Below, piece after piece: positions 11,979 to 22,437 of a stretch of DNA of 64,000 nt. The position numbers and the translations under genes are program-made. This stretch comes from Camillea tinctor. Taxonomy: Eukaryota; Ascomycota; Sordariomycetes; Xylariales; Xylariaceae. The notes under the pieces are model-generated. The model ran no database searches. It was given only the letters and a program-made list of their open reading frames with translations, and was not told the DNA's origin. The DNA lies in NCBI GenBank assembly GCA_022578605.1, contig MU394052.1:496001-560000 (forward strand). The letters are read 5' to 3'. How positions within the stretch are numbered: the stretch's first letter is position 1; every line of letters starts with the position of its first letter.

Positions 11979-14900
11979 CCAGGTGAAAAGAAAATATGAC
12001 AAGCCCAGTTGGAGGAGTTAGCCGTTGGTGGTCATCGTGTGGGGTCCGGTCAAACCATATTGGCAGCCTCCCTCGATCTCACACGGCTTGGTGCGTCAAC
12101 AATTAACACAAGACATTTACGGCGCGGCATGGAAAATCCCATAGACTTGGAGGGGTTCAGCATCGTGACGTGGGGGGTTAAGCGGTTTGGATGAAGACAC
12201 CCCACTGGCATGCCTGATAGATGGTCACGCTGCAGTCAGAAAGTATAGAATCTCGTTGACACAGTATAGAGTTCCTTGATTATGAGCATCATAAGGCAGG
12301 CAGTAGGGGGAAATGGAGGCAAGAAGCCGCAAAGGGTCGTCAGTCGTCTGAGGAGAAAACCCTCCGATAAAATTCGTCTCCTGCAACGTTTGATGTAAGT
12401 ATCCGATGCCGGTTTCATACCTGGCCTATTTTACTTCTGCCATTTGATTTCAATACTGTCTGAATGAAGGAAGAGGAATCAGAAGTCAGCTTCATAGTTC
12501 CGTGTCTGGGCGGAGGGTCCCAAACTATCTATCTCATTGCGTGAGAAAAGCAATCTGAGAAGCCAATGACCGGCTTTACTTTCTTGAAGCTTGGGACGTG
12601 ATCAAGTTTAACCATAGTCTCGACGTCAGAGATAGTTCAATCGGGATGAAGCATTGTTCGTAGGCGAACAACAAAAATTCACGGTCACGACTGACGTTTG
12701 GTTGTAGCAGCTTATCAAATAGGTTCATCACAGTGGTCTCTGTGGCTTTATCTACCGGATGGTGCTGTGTTAACCTTGTTAACCTTACATCTTAAGCATG
12801 AGATGGCAATGTGGAAAAGCTATATCGATAAATGCTCGATGGGATGGGGGGCTCGTAATTTGGGATCATGATTTTGGTTTGTAGATCAGCTCTGTCTATG
12901 GATTATAACGTCTTTTCTGCGCAAGGTTTAGAGATAACTAGCACGTAATAGAAGTTTGTCTCAGCCTTCGGGGTAGTCAAGAGCACCTGTCAGACTACCT
13001 AGTTGAGCGATCATAGGTGGCTGTCCTGTCGGGAGCTGGGGAGGCAGTGAGGTTCCACGGCTGCCCATGAAGAACGTTTGCGCAGAATAAGAAAGCAAAA
13101 GTGATTTCACCTCGATACACATGCACTACGCGTGGTTAGACAGAACAGCCCGGTGGCAGAGGCATACGACTGGCTCTTATTCTCGTAAGACACCAAATAT
13201 CGAAAGACGATATTCGAAAATGGCAGCTATAAGGCAAGCCACCTCGGATGTACACAACTCACGAGAGCATACATCACGACGTTGCAGTTCGACTATGCGC
13301 CCTTACCAAAACGGACTGGGCTGGCAACGATGACGGGCTGATAAACTCTCCTAGGGGGGTAGGTTATGTACCTATATACGAGAGCTTGGAGGAACTTGGC
13401 GTGCCGTCACCGTGGTTCTGCGTTGGAGCGAGGAGTTATTTAGGGACTGCAACCAAATTTTTGGAAGCTTCAGAACCAATCGAATCGGTACGAGAGCTAC
13501 CTCATACGTATAACGAAGGTGATTGAGTTGGATTCGGTATATATGAGGTGACATCTGTCAAGTACTTTATTTTATTTTTATTTCCTTTCCCTCTCTTTCC
13601 CTACCTTCCATCCCACTTACCGAAGTGAGAGAACGAGTTGGAAAGGAACCGCCGAATCTTGATACAACGCTGCGAATCCCCGGTGATCTGTTTCCGTTCT
13701 GCTACTGTGTTGGACAGAGGGGCGGGTTTCTGGTTGGAGGGCTGGCAAGCCACTGGTGCACCCTCTTGGTCGCATGAAAACCAAATCCAACGCTGTGGTA
13801 CGGATAACCCAGACGTTACCAGGATGACAGGTTTGTTCAAACAGGCGCCCAGACGATAATGATTTGTTGAGTTGGTTACATAGTTCGGAAACATTATGGT
13901 GATCAGGTGTCGATTCACATTTGATCTTAACCTAGAGACTTCTATAGACTAGGTTTTGCTCTTAAGCAGTTGATTGATCTTGGTAAACTCCTGAACTCCC
14001 TACAAGTGGAACATCATTTGAAGCACACCCTAACCGATGTTAGCATGGGTCTGGGATGGAGGAGGAATGGGGTGAAAAAAAAAAAAAAAACAAGAGGATA
14101 AAAAAAAAAGTAGTAAGTACACTAATATGTATTGTATGGTATGTGATTGTGAGTGGTGAGTGTGGGTGGGGGCTATTTGTTCTGGGCTCCTTGATTGAGA
14201 TAGACTTCTTCCACTTACCTATTAATTATATGGGTACCTATATGAGCACCTATACTAGTTATATCGCTTACCTAACCTGTGATTTTCTTCTCTTTTTTCT
14301 TCCTCCCTTATTTTGTGATTTCCTTTCTCGTACAAATAATGGTCAGAAAGAAAAATAAAATCAAATAGAAATACATACCCAGGATGATTAAGGTACTCCG
14401 GTACTTTATCTCATGAACGTTACATGTAACCTCCATGTAGGTTGGTACCTTGAAAGTTTGAGTTAAGTTATAATTTTACACTACCGTTGCTCCGGACCCC
14501 AGCTTCTGGTTACCGACGTAGGTCAAGTACGTACAGTCTGGGCCTGCATAATACTTAGGACCTAAGTCTGATTGATGTCTGTCAACTCTACACCCGCACC
14601 AGCAGTACACTACCACACCACAAGTATATGTATATACTGTATGACACACGCTGCTTTAGGTGCACAGCGCGTCTTCCGTGCCTAAGGACCATGTTCGCGC
14701 ATGCGATACATATCGTTTGATCATCGGTAATTACTAGTGGTGCCGCCAAACCCAAAAAAAAAAGATTTTCAATCAGATCATATATTATTTTATCCAGTTT
14801 CCCTATCCTAATCAATTCTGCTATATGTATGTAAGTGAAGCCCAGCAACTCGGGTCAAATGTGGTACATGGATGCGTGTATGCATGGATGCATGGATTGC

Positions 14901-15075
14901 ATGGGTACTTCCAGAGTGAAGTGGACTATGTGGGTATCGAATACAGCTCCACCGAAGCAGAACCCCCACATTTCCTGCCTAATTAGCTTTGCTTGGCCCC
15001 CAGGATTCTGGGCAAATAAACCCGCACGAATGGGAGAGCGCCAATGGTAAAATGGGAAGAACACTATGTACCGAA

Positions 15076-15100
15076 CTACCTACCTACCTACCTACCTACT
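15076..15100. repeat. CTAC tetranucleotide repeat
   Basis: About six tandem copies of CTAC. This is the purest example of a motif scattered through nearly all spacers of this window. Confidence 0.85.
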
Positions 15101-17346
15101 CTGCTACTCTAGGTACTACCTACACAGCTACACTACACCACACTATACTACCCTATCTGACTACCTAGCACTAGCCCTGCGGTCAGCGTTACATGTTGGC
15201 GAGAGAATAAAAATATCCGTCTCCAACTTAGGTCATGATCTGACCAAAGCTTCTTTCTTTCTTTATTTCTTCTTTTTTTCCCCCTCCTACACAAGAATCG
15301 CATACAACACTATTTTGTCCTTTTCAATATGTGTAGTGTACGCATTGATGGATAATCTCGCGAGTCAAGCAGCTTGCCGCCTTGATGATGTGGTTGCTAC
15401 TGTTCGATATGCCGGCTAATCCCGGATTCCCGCCGAGGTTGTGATAGCGTCGCGATAGTCGGGACGGCAAGACCCTTCAATCTTTTATTAGGACGGATAG
15501 TGGAGCAAACAAAATTCCCATGGTCTTTGTTCTGCCTCAGCAATTTAGCCCAAGCAGTCAAGGTCAAGGCGCTGTTAGTCGGTCCAGTCTAAGACGCATC
15601 CTGGTTCTTGGAGAGAACTGGCTGGTGTGGTTGGAAGATGGATGGAAGGGGGGTCCACCAGTTCATAGTAATATGTGGTACCGTGTCGCACATACCGTAC
15701 GGTAGACTTTCTAGGGGGGACTTTCTACGGCATAGGCTCCTACAGGCTACCAGACAGTCGAGGGGCTGCAGGCTACAGGCGTCGAATTCCACGTCGGTGG
15801 GAGAGTTAGGGGGGGGACGGGGGTGTGGCCCGAGATTTGGTATAAGGGTAAAAAAGGCGTGCTGCGTGCAGGTAGGGGACTGGGCAGACTGGGGTGGCTC
15901 CGGAAGCGATTCCACCAAGATACAAGCGTGCCAAGCGATGAAAGTTGCACCCATAACCCCTACATGTGGGTCCATGTGCACTGTCTATTTCCAATCATAT
16001 CCCTGCTGCTATCCGGAGTATTGTACAAGATCAGGCGCTGGGTTCGAATCTGTCATCACGCACTACGCACTGTCCATGTTCCCTCCCTAGCTTACTCACT
16101 TACCATTTGCCTTCCCTTCCCCCCATCCCTCCCAATCCTCCCACCATCCTCTTTCGAGAGAGCCCCACAGCCCCATTCATCTGGTGTGTAGAGGGTAAGA
16201 GCAATCACCAGCCGAGCATAGACACAGGGCCGAATAGTTGGGCTCCGACCCACACTGCCACCCCCCGTACCAAGTACCTCCCGGCTGATTCGTGCCTGTG
16301 GCCAATCAACGGTTCCGAGACCCTCCCTTGCGTCTCCACTCCCACGCTGTCACACCCTTTCTCTCATCATTCTTGGACTTACCTAGTCCAAAGTACGTAC
16401 CTACATACATTTGGTATTCTACCATTCTATCTCTCTAGCTGGCTCTCTCTTTTTTTCCTTTTTCCCTTTTCCACACCCAATTCCTCCCTACGCCGCTGTC
16501 GACGCCGCCGCCGACGACGACAACGATTACGACAAGCTACTCTCGCCTGGCATACCGGCCTCAAGTTACTTTGAGTAGACATCGACAGCGACCACGTGCA
16601 GGATAGGAAGTCTAGGTTGAAAATAGAACATTTCCCCCGTGAGACCGTCAGCCTGGTAATTGATTCAATATCCATCTGCCGACGGGGTTGAACGAGTCAG
16701 CTGCCCGCACCAAAAGCCAGCGCTTCGGGTTCCCAAACAAACTTCGCCTACGTCCCAACTCGACGGATTCTTACACCATTTACACCGTTTTCTAAACTAT
16801 TTCCATTCCCGCCTTTCTGGAACGCACACGAGTGCATCCACTCATCTGCCATTCGATTTGTTTTATTTTCTTCCTTTTTATTTTATTTTATTTTTCTCTC
16901 TTTTTGCCTTTCTTTAGATTTCTTTTTTTATGTTCTAAAACCCACACCAATTCAAACCTATTCGCAAGTCCGCCTGCTCTCGGTAGCTTGGTTTGATGAT
17001 CCACGCCTCCGGGTCCGTCATCAATCTCCGCCGACAACCACTTCTTTCTCTGTCCACTTCTTAGTATTTTAGTATTGTTTTAACTTCCTTCAATGCATTC
17101 TATACAAGTGAGTAATTATCCAAATTCCTCCTGTTAACCCGTAAAGAAAAGGAGAAGAAGAAAAAAAAAAGGAAAAGAAAAGATACGATATTGTGATGTG
17201 GGCAATCGAGAAATGTCCCGTACTACGATGTTCTATACAGCTGCATTCGAGCTGCATATAACTTTGCGAGGGCCTTTTCTTTCTATTTATATTTTCTGGC
17301 TGCCATTTAATACTAACAATGGAAGCTAATCCAGCCCGAGTCGAAC

Positions 17347-18914
17347 ATGGCTAGCATCGTGGCTGCTCAGGACTCGCGCCTGAAGCAACCCGTCCAACGC
17401 GAGCATCGAATTACCAAGGGTGGAAGACATCTGTGGTATCAACTAGAAGTGCTGCAGCAGCCAGAACGTGCTCGCGCATGTGGCTCCGGCCCCAAATGTA
17501 TGATCCAATTGTGCCATATTGTGTCACCTCCGTTGCTAATTGAGAATCCACAGCCTCTGCCGACCGCCGTCCGGTCGACCCGCCTCCAGTCGTCATTCTA
17601 CGTGTTTTTGAAGGAGAAATCTTTGAGAGCGCAAGAGACATTACCTTTGATTACAATGTTGACTTCTTCTGCTATGCTTCGCTGGAGCATGCTCGTCCCA
17701 TGGCCCACGGCCGGGTCCAGACCCCCGCGGCCACCTCCCCTCCGGTTCTCACCGGCTTCCCCGTCTCGGGCTGCTGCTACCTCGACCGGCCCGACCCCGC
17801 TGGTTACTTCCTATTCCCGGATCTCTCCGTTCGTCACGAGGGCCGATACCGTCTAGTGTTTAGCTTATATGAGTTGATTAAAGAGGAGCAAGATCAAGAC
17901 CGTGATGCTCCAGAGCAGGATAAGGATGATATCTCCATGTCTGGTCTTAATGCCGGTGATGCCAATCACCGAATGGATCTCAAGTCGGCAGACTTTGTTG
18001 TCTACAGTGCCAAGAAGTTCCCCGGTCTGACCGAGAGTACGACACTCAGCCGCACTGTCGCTGAACAGGGCTGTCGTGTTCGTATACGGCGTGACGTGCG
18101 TATGCGGCGTCGTGATACCAAGGCATCTGCTGCGAGCGAGTACGACAACAATGCTGAGGATGAATACTCTCGACGCCATAGAACCCAAACCCCTGAGGGA
18201 TACCGTGCTCGGTCAGTTAGTAACTCGAGCATGGACCGAACCACCTTCCCCGATCAACGCCGACCGTCCAATGCCGAGTATGGTGCACCGCCTCCGCCGT
18301 TATATCAAGCCGCACCGCAACCTACTGCTGTACTTAATTTTGGACAGAATGGAAACCCGGGCTTTGCGCAACCTTTTGGCCCCGGTTCCGGTTCCAACCC
18401 CCAGTCAACTCCAGTATCTCCAGCCCAGGCCATATTTCCCCAGGGCGCCACTTTCCCGCCGCCGCTGTCTCCTAGTTACATAGCCCCCGGCTACACTCAG
18501 TACGAGCGCCCGGAACAAGAGATTAAGAGACGGCCATCAGCTGGGTATCCGGTTATTTCTGCACAACCTCCAGTCGGCTACAATCCCAGAGGGTCCAACG
18601 CATCTACAGCGTCGATTACATCTTTGCCGTCGGTAACTTCGATCACGGCTATTATGACAAGCCCCAAGGTGTCTCCAGGCCATTGCGACCGAATGGGCTC
18701 GATCTCAACGCCAACTCGAGGAAACCTCTATGCGATAGAGAGTCGGGCGGCGGTGAAACGCACTGCCGAGGAGTCGCTACCGACGCACCAGGACGGACGC
18801 ATGGTCAACCATGGGCGTCCTTCGGTTGACTACCAGGCAGACAACTCGTCGATGTGTTATAGGCGAGCCGATGGCAGAATCATACGGAAGTTGGAAATGG
18901 GGGAGATATCATAA
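17347..18914 (+). CDS. veA: Velvet-domain developmental regulator VeA
   Basis: Exons 17347-17497 and 17554-18914 encode 503 aa; the intron (56 nt) has a GCTAAT branch site and its removal restores the conserved KSSADRRPVDPPPVV. The velvet domain covers about 24-237: LQQPERARACGSG near the start, YLDRPDPAGYFLFPDLSVRH in the middle, and AKKFPGL followed by AEQGCRVRIRRDVRMRRR at its end, which marks VeA rather than VelB, VelC or VosA. The basic run can act in nuclear import. The C-terminal 260 residues are Pro/Ser-rich and disordered, as in other VeA proteins. VeA bridges VelB and LaeA in the nucleus, coupling light to development and secondary metabolism. An in-frame upstream ATG at 17093 could add nine residues through a tiny first exon (17093-17107) and an intron 17108-17334 with a perfect TACTAAC branch site; otherwise that intron lies in the 5' UTR. 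Confidence 0.92.
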
Positions 18915-19540
18915 GATTTTGTGCAGGGGGGAGTCTAGTTAGTACCATACCATACGGGCAGCATGATTGAGTTCTTACGACGGTCATGTCTGAGATTGGT
19001 GTCGAGGCGTTTCGGAAGGAGGCTGGTCTTTTTCTCGTTAGCTGTATATACCACAAAGCGCGGTTGCTTTACCTACGACTTCATTTCGTTTGTTACTTGT
19101 TAGAGCTTTGCGGGCACTCACTGAGGGGGAATCTGCGCGCGAGCAGTCAAGCCTATGGGTTTAGATGCCAGCGGCCAACACACTTTAGCTCATGACGTGG
19201 GCGGTTTTATTTTTCCTTTTCTTTCGATACTCTGGGCAGCGATGTGATAGGTCGGTTAGGTGCAAGGATAGTGCAATGGCCGCATTGAGCTGGAGCCCAA
19301 AGCTGGAGTAAGCCCCATACGTAGCAACAAATACTATTGGACATATTCGATTCATGTGGGTTTGACATTTAGAGATGACTTTTTCCTTTTTTTTTTTCCT
19401 TTTTTTTTTTTTTTGACTTGTGTCGCCTATTGAGGTTTTGGAGAGGGGAAAAGAAAAGGAGAGTGTAGATGAGGGGTTTGGGATTCTAAGTGGGACATAT
19501 TGATATGTAGTATATGACCTATTCATATATGTCTGTATTG

Positions 19541-19597
19541 ATGTATGTACGTATGTATGCAGTTATGTATGTATGTATGCCTGTCTGTCTGTATATA
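19541..19597. repeat. TATG/TGTC microsatellite
   Basis: Interrupted tetranucleotide tracts (TATG, then TGTC) in the region downstream of veA. Confidence 0.75.
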
Positions 19598-20316
19598 GTG
19601 TAAAAGCAGCAACGTTGGGGTTGGTTTGGGCTGGAGCATCTATTGATGTGGATAACGTATAAGGCAGCTAGAGCTTATATGCTACACTATGTGGTTGGTT
19701 GTATGAGTTTCAAGAACTCGGTTCCGCTAGTAACATGCTTGGTTAACCATCCTTTTTTCGTATCTATTATAGGCTTTTGCATATGTGCGTTGTGGTTTAT
19801 TGGTGTTTGTTCTATCAATACGAGGGGGGGGGGGAGACAAGAAGCGAGTTTGGTCGAATCATTGAGGGGAAGGATACAACTGATGTTGACGATACTTCCA
19901 ATTTATTTTTTCCTTTTTTCCTTTTTCTCCTTTTTTTATATTTCTTTTCTCTTTTTTCTTTTTCATGTGACTAGTATTGAAGGTTTCTTCTTCTTCTACC
20001 CCTACCTAACTAGCTACTAACGCTAGAATTGATTGTTTATTTAATTTGCGATATCCTCCCCTCCATGTTTCAGACTTGTCTTTGCTTCAGTGAGTTTTAT
20101 CTCAATTAATTACTTAGCATCGAGCAAGTCTTGTACGTGCATATGTATGTAACAAACTAATAACCTACGAACTACTACCTAATCTCTGTTTGTCTAATTA
20201 GTAAGGTTTACCAGGGCCGTAAAGGCTTAAATTGTGCGGTGCATAGACGCCGGCATAAAACCCATCATACGATTTAGTGTAAAGGGGGTTATCCTCGGTT
20301 CATCTAATCCGTAGCT

Positions 20317-20368
20317 AGCGAACCTAGCGAACCTAGCGAACCTAGCGAACCTAGTAGCGAACCTAGCG
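20317..20368. repeat. Five-copy 9-base tandem repeat (AGCGAACCT)
   Basis: Four perfect head-to-tail copies, then AGT, then a fifth copy. Period 9 makes it translatable in any frame, and on the minus strand it yields a periodic Arg-Phe-Ala peptide, but no gene model supports this. It lies about 260 bases before the start codon of the next gene. Confidence 0.85.
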
Positions 20369-20628
20369 TAATGGTTTGTTATGGTTACCCCCACAACGGC
20401 GTAACATTGTTGGCATAAACAAACCACGTACCTCTTATTGCTCCACCTCCACCTTGTTACACACCACAAACTCTTGTTCATCCAACACTATTATTCTCCT
20501 CCAACCACCCGATTCTTAATTGAAAGTTGCTGCATTCCTACAACAAATTTATTAGCCACTTTGTGCATCTGTCCGCCCATGTCAAGAAGACGACTCGGGA
20601 GTCTCCTGCTAAGATCAAGCCCTCGGCC

Positions 20629-22437
20629 ATGAGCAGACCGCCTACAGGAAATGGCGGCTCTCGACCGCCAACGTCGCGGTTCCAAGAGGGCTCGATGAAC
20701 GACCGAGTCAGCGCAGCGCCGCCGCCTCAATTCCTCGGTCCAGAGCAAATCAGGGAGTATGAGAAGCAGTTCTACATGTCTCCTGTGGTCAAGGCGACAA
20801 CCACCACCACCCATCGCGATTCGCGTAAGAAGCACCGCGAGAGACCGCTCTCTGAGTCGCAGAGCCTCAAGTCACAGAGTCCCAAGTCACCGCTCTCCAA
20901 TGTCTCTACCCGAGACCAAGACCAGCGATTCATCACCCACAAGAAGTCCAATGGCTTCTTCAGTCGCATTCGGGATGCCCTCTTCAACAAAGCATCGGGC
21001 GTGCAGGCGCAGGCGCAGGCGCAGCCACCGCCCCATAAGCAGCAGGAGGCCATCAGGAAGCACACCAGTCTGCAGGAACCACTACTTGCCCAGCGGACGG
21101 GCCAACTGCACCCCTTGGTACAACACTACACCGACATGCAAGGCCCGCAGCCTCCTGCTGGTGATAACATCACGAGTAGGGGCGGGACTTCGTTTGATAG
21201 GCCAACGAGGGAAGAGGTGATGCAGTCCTACAACCAGCTCATGGCCTCCGGTTTCTTCAAAGCCCATGCTATACAGTCCACCCGTCACGCTCGACCGCCA
21301 ACCGTGCAGGTCCATCCTCCTATGCCCTCAATTGCCTCTGCGCCAGGCTCTCCCGATCCCCCTCCACGCATCTCCTCTATCAATGCCGTGACGATGAAGC
21401 CCAAATCACCGCCGCCTAGCAGCCCCAACAGTGTCAGGTCGAGATATAGCCTTCACATCAGCCCTCAGCTAGCCAATGCGAACATGCCATCTCGGCTTAC
21501 TCCAGATGCTAAAGCAGATCTAAGGCGAAGCTCAGGATATGGTCCGCCGGCTAAAGAACCTCGCTATGCGCTTCGTGGACGCAAGCGCAACCGGACTGAT
21601 GTGGACGAAGCATCGCAGGCATCGTCGACAGGCACGTCGAGTGGGATGCCTCTATCTCCAACATTGGCTGCAGCAACCCTCGCACAGCCGTTTAAGAGAG
21701 TCGCGAAGAAACTGCGCAAGATGCCTTCGTCCCCGGCCTCCTCTGACTCTAAACTCAATGCCGCCACACCGCCTAGACCTGCAACCTCTGCTGCTGCTGT
21801 GTCTAATATGCAGACCGCAGACGGCGTTGTTCGCCTTGTGGCATCTGTATCTACAGGCGGCACTCTGTACCATGACGAGAGAGCTCTTCGCCTGCGATCG
21901 CCTTCCCCGGCGCCGGCTAAGCCTATTAACAATGCTGATGCTAAGGCTAACGGCAACGTTAAGAATGCCAGGGTTACGCGGTCTATGGCAGCTCCTCAGA
22001 GGAATGCGTCTGGTGCCAACAAGCTTAGGAAGCGAGCCAAATCGCCAGCGCTACGGCCCAGGTCAAGCGGTGCTCCATACATCGATCAAGTTAACCAGTT
22101 CGAGATACGGGAGGTTACGGAACGGCGTCCCTTAACTGCTAGCAATCAGGCAAGAGATTCATTCCACAACAAGCAAGCAGATGGCGACAATGAAGCTCCC
22201 TCATCTCCCATGCCCTTGAGCGTCATCCCAGACGTGAACCGTGGAATTCCATCTGTCCCTCGGATCCCTGATCAGTACTCTCGAGTGCCTAACAAGCTAT
22301 CCAAAGCTGGTCGCGGTCGTAACTCTTGGCTGAAGGCCAAGCAATCCACGGACGAGAACTGCAATGATTTCGATACCCATAGGATGGATATTGATGTCGA
22401 AGGGGCTGCCAAGTGGCAGGTTGGAGAGGCTTTGTGA
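20629..22437 (+). CDS. Large disordered basic protein of unknown function (602 aa)
   Basis: I do not recognise this protein. The frame is open from before 20527, but the first in-frame ATG is at 20629, giving a single-exon 602-aa product. It is rich in Ser, Pro, Ala, Arg and Lys, with no hydrophobic segment. A short possibly structured motif, SNGFFSRIRDALFNKASG, lies near residue 110, followed by a Gln-Ala repeat from CAGGCG codons. The stretch TREEVMQSYNQLMASGFF near 195-212 may be a second ordered patch. Basic clusters suited to nuclear import are RGRKRNR (about 316), FKRVAKKLRK (about 354) and KLRKRAKSP (about 465). Many SP and TP dipeptides suggest regulation by proline-directed kinases. 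A nuclear, possibly nucleic-acid-binding role is inference only. Codon use and the 1.8-kb uninterrupted frame support a real gene. Confidence 0.8.
   Translation: MSRPPTGNGGSRPPTSRFQEGSMNDRVSAAPPPQFLGPEQIREYEKQFYMSPVVKATTTTTHRDSRKKHRERPLSESQSLKSQSPKSPLSNVSTRDQDQRFITHKKSNGFFSRIRDALFNKASGVQAQAQAQPPPHKQQEAIRKHTSLQEPLLAQRTGQLHPLVQHYTDMQGPQPPAGDNITSRGGTSFDRPTREEVMQSYNQLMASGFFKAHAIQSTRHARPPTVQVHPPMPSIASAPGSPDPPPRISSINAVTMKPKSPPPSSPNSVRSRYSLHISPQLANANMPSRLTPDAKADLRRSSGYGPPAKEPRYALRGRKRNRTDVDEASQASSTGTSSGMPLSPTLAAATLAQPFKRVAKKLRKMPSSPASSDSKLNAATPPRPATSAAAVSNMQTADGVVRLVASVSTGGTLYHDERALRLRSPSPAPAKPINNADAKANGNVKNARVTRSMAAPQRNASGANKLRKRAKSPALRPRSSGAPYIDQVNQFEIREVTERRPLTASNQARDSFHNKQADGDNEAPSSPMPLSVIPDVNRGIPSVPRIPDQYSRVPNKLSKAGRGRNSWLKAKQSTDENCNDFDTHRMDIDVEGAAKWQVGEAL

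Larger units (their letters stand above)
10486..17092. other. Long intergenic region upstream of veA
   Basis: About 6.6 kb with no gene I can support. It holds a G-rich stretch just after 10485, a GA microsatellite (11942-11978), a CTAC repeat (15076-15100), and long overlapping open frames in several frames and both strands at 15590-16680 that reflect few stop codons rather than coding. The final 1 kb is pyrimidine-rich (16430-16480, 16860-16930), as expected for the promoter and leader of a fungal regulatory gene. Confidence 0.5.
18915..20628. other. Spacer between veA and the 602-aa gene
   Basis: Holds the veA 3' region, a T-rich tract (19380-19420), a TATG/TGTC microsatellite, a pyrimidine-rich stretch (19900-19965) and a 9-base tandem repeat. 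No supported gene. Confidence 0.6.

Noticed and set aside
11643..12002. 119-codon minus-strand frame with a hydrophobic start
   Set aside because: The apparent signal peptide is encoded by the GA/GAA microsatellite; the remainder has no recognisable features.
13248..13526. 92-codon plus-strand frame with a protein-like composition
   Set aside because: No family recognised and no supporting splice sites or neighbouring exons; kept as a possibility only.
16030..16055. B-box-like GGTTCGAATC that might mark a tRNA gene
   Set aside because: No A box at the right distance and no cloverleaf could be drawn.
15589..16675. Several overlapping frames of 120-200 codons on both strands upstream of veA
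   Set aside because: Open in many frames at once, which reflects few stop codons and GC/pyrimidine bias. None shows family motifs.
20527..20628. N-terminal extension of the 602-aa protein
   Set aside because: The frame is open but has no ATG before 20629; the apparent start at 20527 is TTG.
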